DNA from: CAZBQG01 sp964493945 | GTDB lineage: Bacteria; Pseudomonadota; Alphaproteobacteria; Rhodospirillales; UBA2165 | Reading direction: 5' to 3' | Assembly (NCBI GenBank): GCA_964493945.1 | Contig: CAZBQG010000206.1 | Span: 1 to 8,196, forward strand | DNA length: 8,196 nucleotides | Shown: positions 6,381-8,196 of the stretch, in pieces | Layout of the letters: every line of letters begins with the position of its first letter | How positions within the stretch are numbered: the stretch's first letter is position 1 | The notes under the pieces: generated by a model | Told to the model about the DNA's origin: nothing | Databases searched by the model: none | What the model saw: only the letters and a program-made list of their open reading frames with translations | Program-made: the position numbers and the translations under genes

Positions 6381-6983
6381 CTAACCTTCCTCTTTCTTTT
6401 CGCCGTCATCCTCAGCCGGAGCTTCCTCGGCGGGAGCCTCTTCGGCGGGCGCTTCCTCAGCCGGAGCCTTCTCAGCAGGGGCCTCCTCGGCGGGCGCTTC
6501 CTCAGCTGGAGCCTTTTCGGCGGGCGCTTCCTCAGCCGGAGCCTCCTCAGCCGGAGCCTCCTCAGCCGGGGCCTCCTCAGCCGGAGCCTCCTCAGCGGGC
6601 GCTTCCTCAGCAGGGGCTTCTTCGGCGGGCGCTTCCGCCGCCGCCTTTGCGGCTTCTTCCGCCTCGGCGGCGCGGGCCAGGGTCTTGGCTCTGGGCAAAT
6701 GCTGTTTGGTCTGTTCCGGGCGTTTGGGCAATTCCCACATATTGGCATCGCTCAGGAAGCGGGCCACCCGGTCGGACGGCTTGGCGCCACGGTCCAACCA
6801 ATGTTTGATCCGTTCTTCTTTCAGAATGACGCGGGCCTCGTCCCCCTTGGGCAGCATGGGGTTATAGGTGCCGAGCCGCTCAAGAAAGCGGCCATCCCTG
6901 GGATTGCGGGAATCCGTAACGATGATGCGGTAGAAGGGGCGCTTTTTCGCCCCCGCGCGGGACAATCGAATTTTAGTGGCCAT
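6381..6983 (-). CDS. rpsP: 30S ribosomal protein S16 with a long E/K-A-P-A-E repeat tail
   Basis: S16 is a small 30S protein needed for assembly of the 5' domain of 16S rRNA. Residues 1 to about 85 are a normal S16 core: MATKIRLSRAGAKKRPFYRI at the start, then DSRNPRDGRFLERLGTYNP, and later HWLDRGAKPSDRVARFL. The usual length is about 80-100 residues, but this protein has 200. Residues about 86-116 are a linker turning Ala/Glu-rich, 117-191 are 15 pentapeptides of the form E/K-A-P-A-E, and the end is DDGEKKEEG. The tail is acidic and probably disordered, extending from the ribosome surface; its role is unknown. Alanine/glutamate-rich S16 tails occur in other Alphaproteobacteria as far as I recall, but copy number here is high. 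The ATG at 6983 is supported by AGGAGG 11 nt upstream. It lies between ffh and rimM (18-nt gap), as in many proteobacteria. Confidence 0.96.
   Translation of the reverse strand: MATKIRLSRAGAKKRPFYRIIVTDSRNPRDGRFLERLGTYNPMLPKGDEARVILKEERIKHWLDRGAKPSDRVARFLSDANMWELPKRPEQTKQHLPRAKTLARAAEAEEAAKAAAEAPAEEAPAEEAPAEEAPAEEAPAEEAPAEEAPAEEAPAEKAPAEEAPAEEAPAEKAPAEEAPAEEAPAEEAPAEDDGEKKEEG
6411..6635 (-). repeat. 15-bp tandem repeat, 15 perfect-length units, inside the rpsP 3' region
   Basis: Fifteen head-to-tail units of exactly 15 bp, all in frame, encode thirteen EAPAE and two KAPAE pentapeptides. In protein order there are 8 E-type units, a K, 2 E, a K, then 3 E. On the plus strand the units at 6531, 6546 and 6576 are identical (ctcagccggagcctc), as are those at 6441, 6516 and 6621 (ttcggcgggcgcttc). 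The 30-bp pairs at 6441-6470 and 6516-6545 differ at one base. This pattern of identical and near-identical units suggests growth by slippage or unequal recombination rather than convergence of codons alone. Copy number could vary between strains without breaking the frame. Confidence 0.95.
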
Positions 6984-6994
6984 GGACCGGTTTT

Positions 6995-7000
6995 CCTCCT
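6995..7000 (-). promoter_or_regulatory. Shine-Dalgarno site of rpsP
   Basis: The minus strand reads AGGAGG here, a full match to the anti-SD core, with an 11-nt spacer before the ATG at 6983. The spacer is somewhat longer than ideal. It is the strongest ribosome binding site in the window, fitting a highly expressed ribosomal protein. The rest of the 61-nt ffh-rpsP gap shows no clear -35/-10 pair or terminator hairpin. Confidence 0.75.
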
Positions 7001-7044
7001 AGGGAATTTAAAGGTTTAGTTTGGTTTCCTCATCTCATTTCATC

Positions 7045-8196
7045 TCATCTTTGGGGCGGCATCATGCCGGGCGGAATAGCGCCGGGCATCAAGCCTTTTT
7101 TGCCGAGTTTGCCCATTTTCTTCATCATTGAACTCATTTGCTTGAATTGCTTGAGCAGGCGGTTGACTTCCGGCACGGAAGTACCCGAACCCGCTGCGAT
7201 CCGTTTACGCCGCTTGGCGTTCAACAGTTTTGGGTTGCGCCGCTCCTTGGGCGTCATGGAACGGATGATGGCCTGTTGATGGGCGATGGCCTTGTCATCG
7301 ATATTGGCCTGGGCCATCTGTTTTTTCATCTTTCCGATGCCGGGGATCATGCCCAGCAGCCCGTCCAGATTACCCATGCCCCGCACCTGGGAAAGCTGGG
7401 ATTCCAGATCCTCCAGATCGAAGCCACCCTTGAGCGCCTTCTTGGCAACTTTTTCGGCTTCCGCCTTATCCACGCCCTGGGCGGCCTTCTCCACAAGCCC
7501 CACCACATCGCCCATGCCCAGAATGCGTCCGGCCACCCTTTCGGCATCAAACGCTTCCAGATCATCCAGCTTTTCGCCGGTGCCCATGAATTTGATGGGG
7601 CAGCCGGTGACCGAGCGCATGGAAAGGACCGCACCACCCCGGGCGTCGCCATCGACCCGGGTCAGCACGATGCCGGTGATGCTCAGCCTTGCGTGGAATT
7701 CGCGGGCCACATTTACCGCATCCTGGCCGCTCAGGGAATCGGCGACGAGAAGGGTCTCGGTGGGCTGAACCTGACCGGCGATCTGGGCCGCTTCATCCAT
7801 CAGGGCCTGATCGATCTGCAAGCGCCCGGCGGTATCCAGCAAAACGACGTCAAAACCTTCCATGCGCGCCTTTTCCATGGCCCGCTTGGCGATGCCGATG
7901 GGCTGCTCGCCCAGCACCGGCGAAAGGCTCGGCACTTCTATCTGTGTGCCCAACTGGGCCAATTGTTCCTGGGCGGCGGGGCGCGTTACGTCGAGACCGG
8001 CCATCAGCACTTTTTTGCGTTGAACTTGTGTGAGCAGGCGGGCGATCTTGGCCGTCGAGGTGGTCTTGCCCGACCCTTGCAGGCCGACCATCAAAATCCC
8101 CACCGGCGGGGCCGCGGCCAGATTAATTTCGCTGTTTTCGGCGCCCAACAGGTCAACCAGACTGTCATGGATGATCTTGATGACGGTCTGGCCCGG
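7045..8196 (-). CDS. ffh: Signal recognition particle GTPase Ffh (SRP54), partial, 5' end beyond the right edge
   Basis: Ffh binds 4.5S RNA and signal sequences of nascent chains and, with its receptor FtsY, delivers ribosomes to the inner membrane in a GTP-dependent cycle. The frame is open to the right edge; 383 residues are visible and, compared with E. coli Ffh, roughly the first 70 (most of the N domain) are missing. Counting from the edge: GLQGSGKT (P-loop, 38-45), DTAGR (121-125), TRVD (179-182, the G4 guanine-specificity motif, with Arg where E. coli has Lys), then GDARGG and GMGD. The methionine-rich M domain follows, with the RNA-binding stretch RRKRIAAGSGTSVPEVNRLL (329-348) and a Met/Pro/Gly tail ending MMPPQR. 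An internal TTG at 8148 is not the start: the frame continues upstream with Ffh-like residues PGQTVIKIIHDSLVDL. Two TGA codons lie in frame 15 nt apart at the end. It is the first gene of the visible block, 61 nt before rpsP. Confidence 0.97.
   Translation of the reverse strand, partial: PGQTVIKIIHDSLVDLLGAENSEINLAAAPPVGILMVGLQGSGKTTSTAKIARLLTQVQRKKVLMAGLDVTRPAAQEQLAQLGTQIEVPSLSPVLGEQPIGIAKRAMEKARMEGFDVVLLDTAGRLQIDQALMDEAAQIAGQVQPTETLLVADSLSGQDAVNVAREFHARLSITGIVLTRVDGDARGGAVLSMRSVTGCPIKFMGTGEKLDDLEAFDAERVAGRILGMGDVVGLVEKAAQGVDKAEAEKVAKKALKGGFDLEDLESQLSQVRGMGNLDGLLGMIPGIGKMKKQMAQANIDDKAIAHQQAIIRSMTPKERRNPKLLNAKRRKRIAAGSGTSVPEVNRLLKQFKQMSSMMKKMGKLGKKGLMPGAIPPGMMPPQR

Noticed and set aside
6411..6635. 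CRISPR-like array
   Set aside because: The 15-bp units are contiguous with no spacers and lie in frame inside rpsP.
6366..7019. Plus-strand frame of 217 codons rich in Leu/Gly/Arg/Ser repeats
   Set aside because: It is the antisense reading of the S16 tail repeat; the repeats come from the 15-bp units, not from a separate protein.
7045..8148. Start of ffh at the internal TTG at 8148
   Set aside because: The frame continues upstream to the edge with residues typical of Ffh, so the gene is cut by the window, not started there.

Overview
The window reads as one dense, single-direction gene block on the minus strand, typical of an alphaproteobacterium. In transcription order (right to left) it holds ffh (5' end cut by the right edge), rpsP, rimM, trmD, rplS, leuC, leuD, leuB and asd. 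The protein sequences, the moderately high GC of the coding part and this gene order, with leuCDB-asd directly behind rplS, recall Rhodospirillales-like Alphaproteobacteria. That placement comes from memory of family sequences and synteny, not from a search.

Region by region: 7045-8196 encodes most of the SRP GTPase Ffh. 4548-6983 is the classic rpsP-rimM-trmD-rplS ribosome/tRNA block: S16, the 30S maturation factor that binds S19, the m1G37 tRNA methyltransferase, and L19. 1355-4517 encodes both subunits of isopropylmalate isomerase and isopropylmalate dehydrogenase (leucine synthesis). 309-1340 encodes aspartate-semialdehyde dehydrogenase, the branch point to lysine, methionine, threonine and diaminopimelate. 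Gaps between genes are 2-61 nt, and I see no convincing promoter or intrinsic terminator inside the block. The simplest reading is one long transcript, or a few overlapping ones, coupling translation and secretion functions to amino-acid supply.

The left 308 bases differ from the rest: GC is about 49% by hand count over 1-300, and no gene is recognisable. This part holds a 67-codon minus-strand frame that looks protein-like in its first two thirds and may be the start of a frameshifted gene. A short plus-strand frame also enters from the left edge.

I found no clearly new biological system. The points most worth a second look are: a 15-copy in-frame 15-bp tandem repeat giving ribosomal protein S16 a long E/K-A-P-A-E tail, beside an L19 that also has a charged C-terminal extension; a Glu where the E. 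coli TrmD catalytic Asp169 lies; the odd unassigned left end; and non-ATG starts on leuC (TTG) and leuB (GTG).
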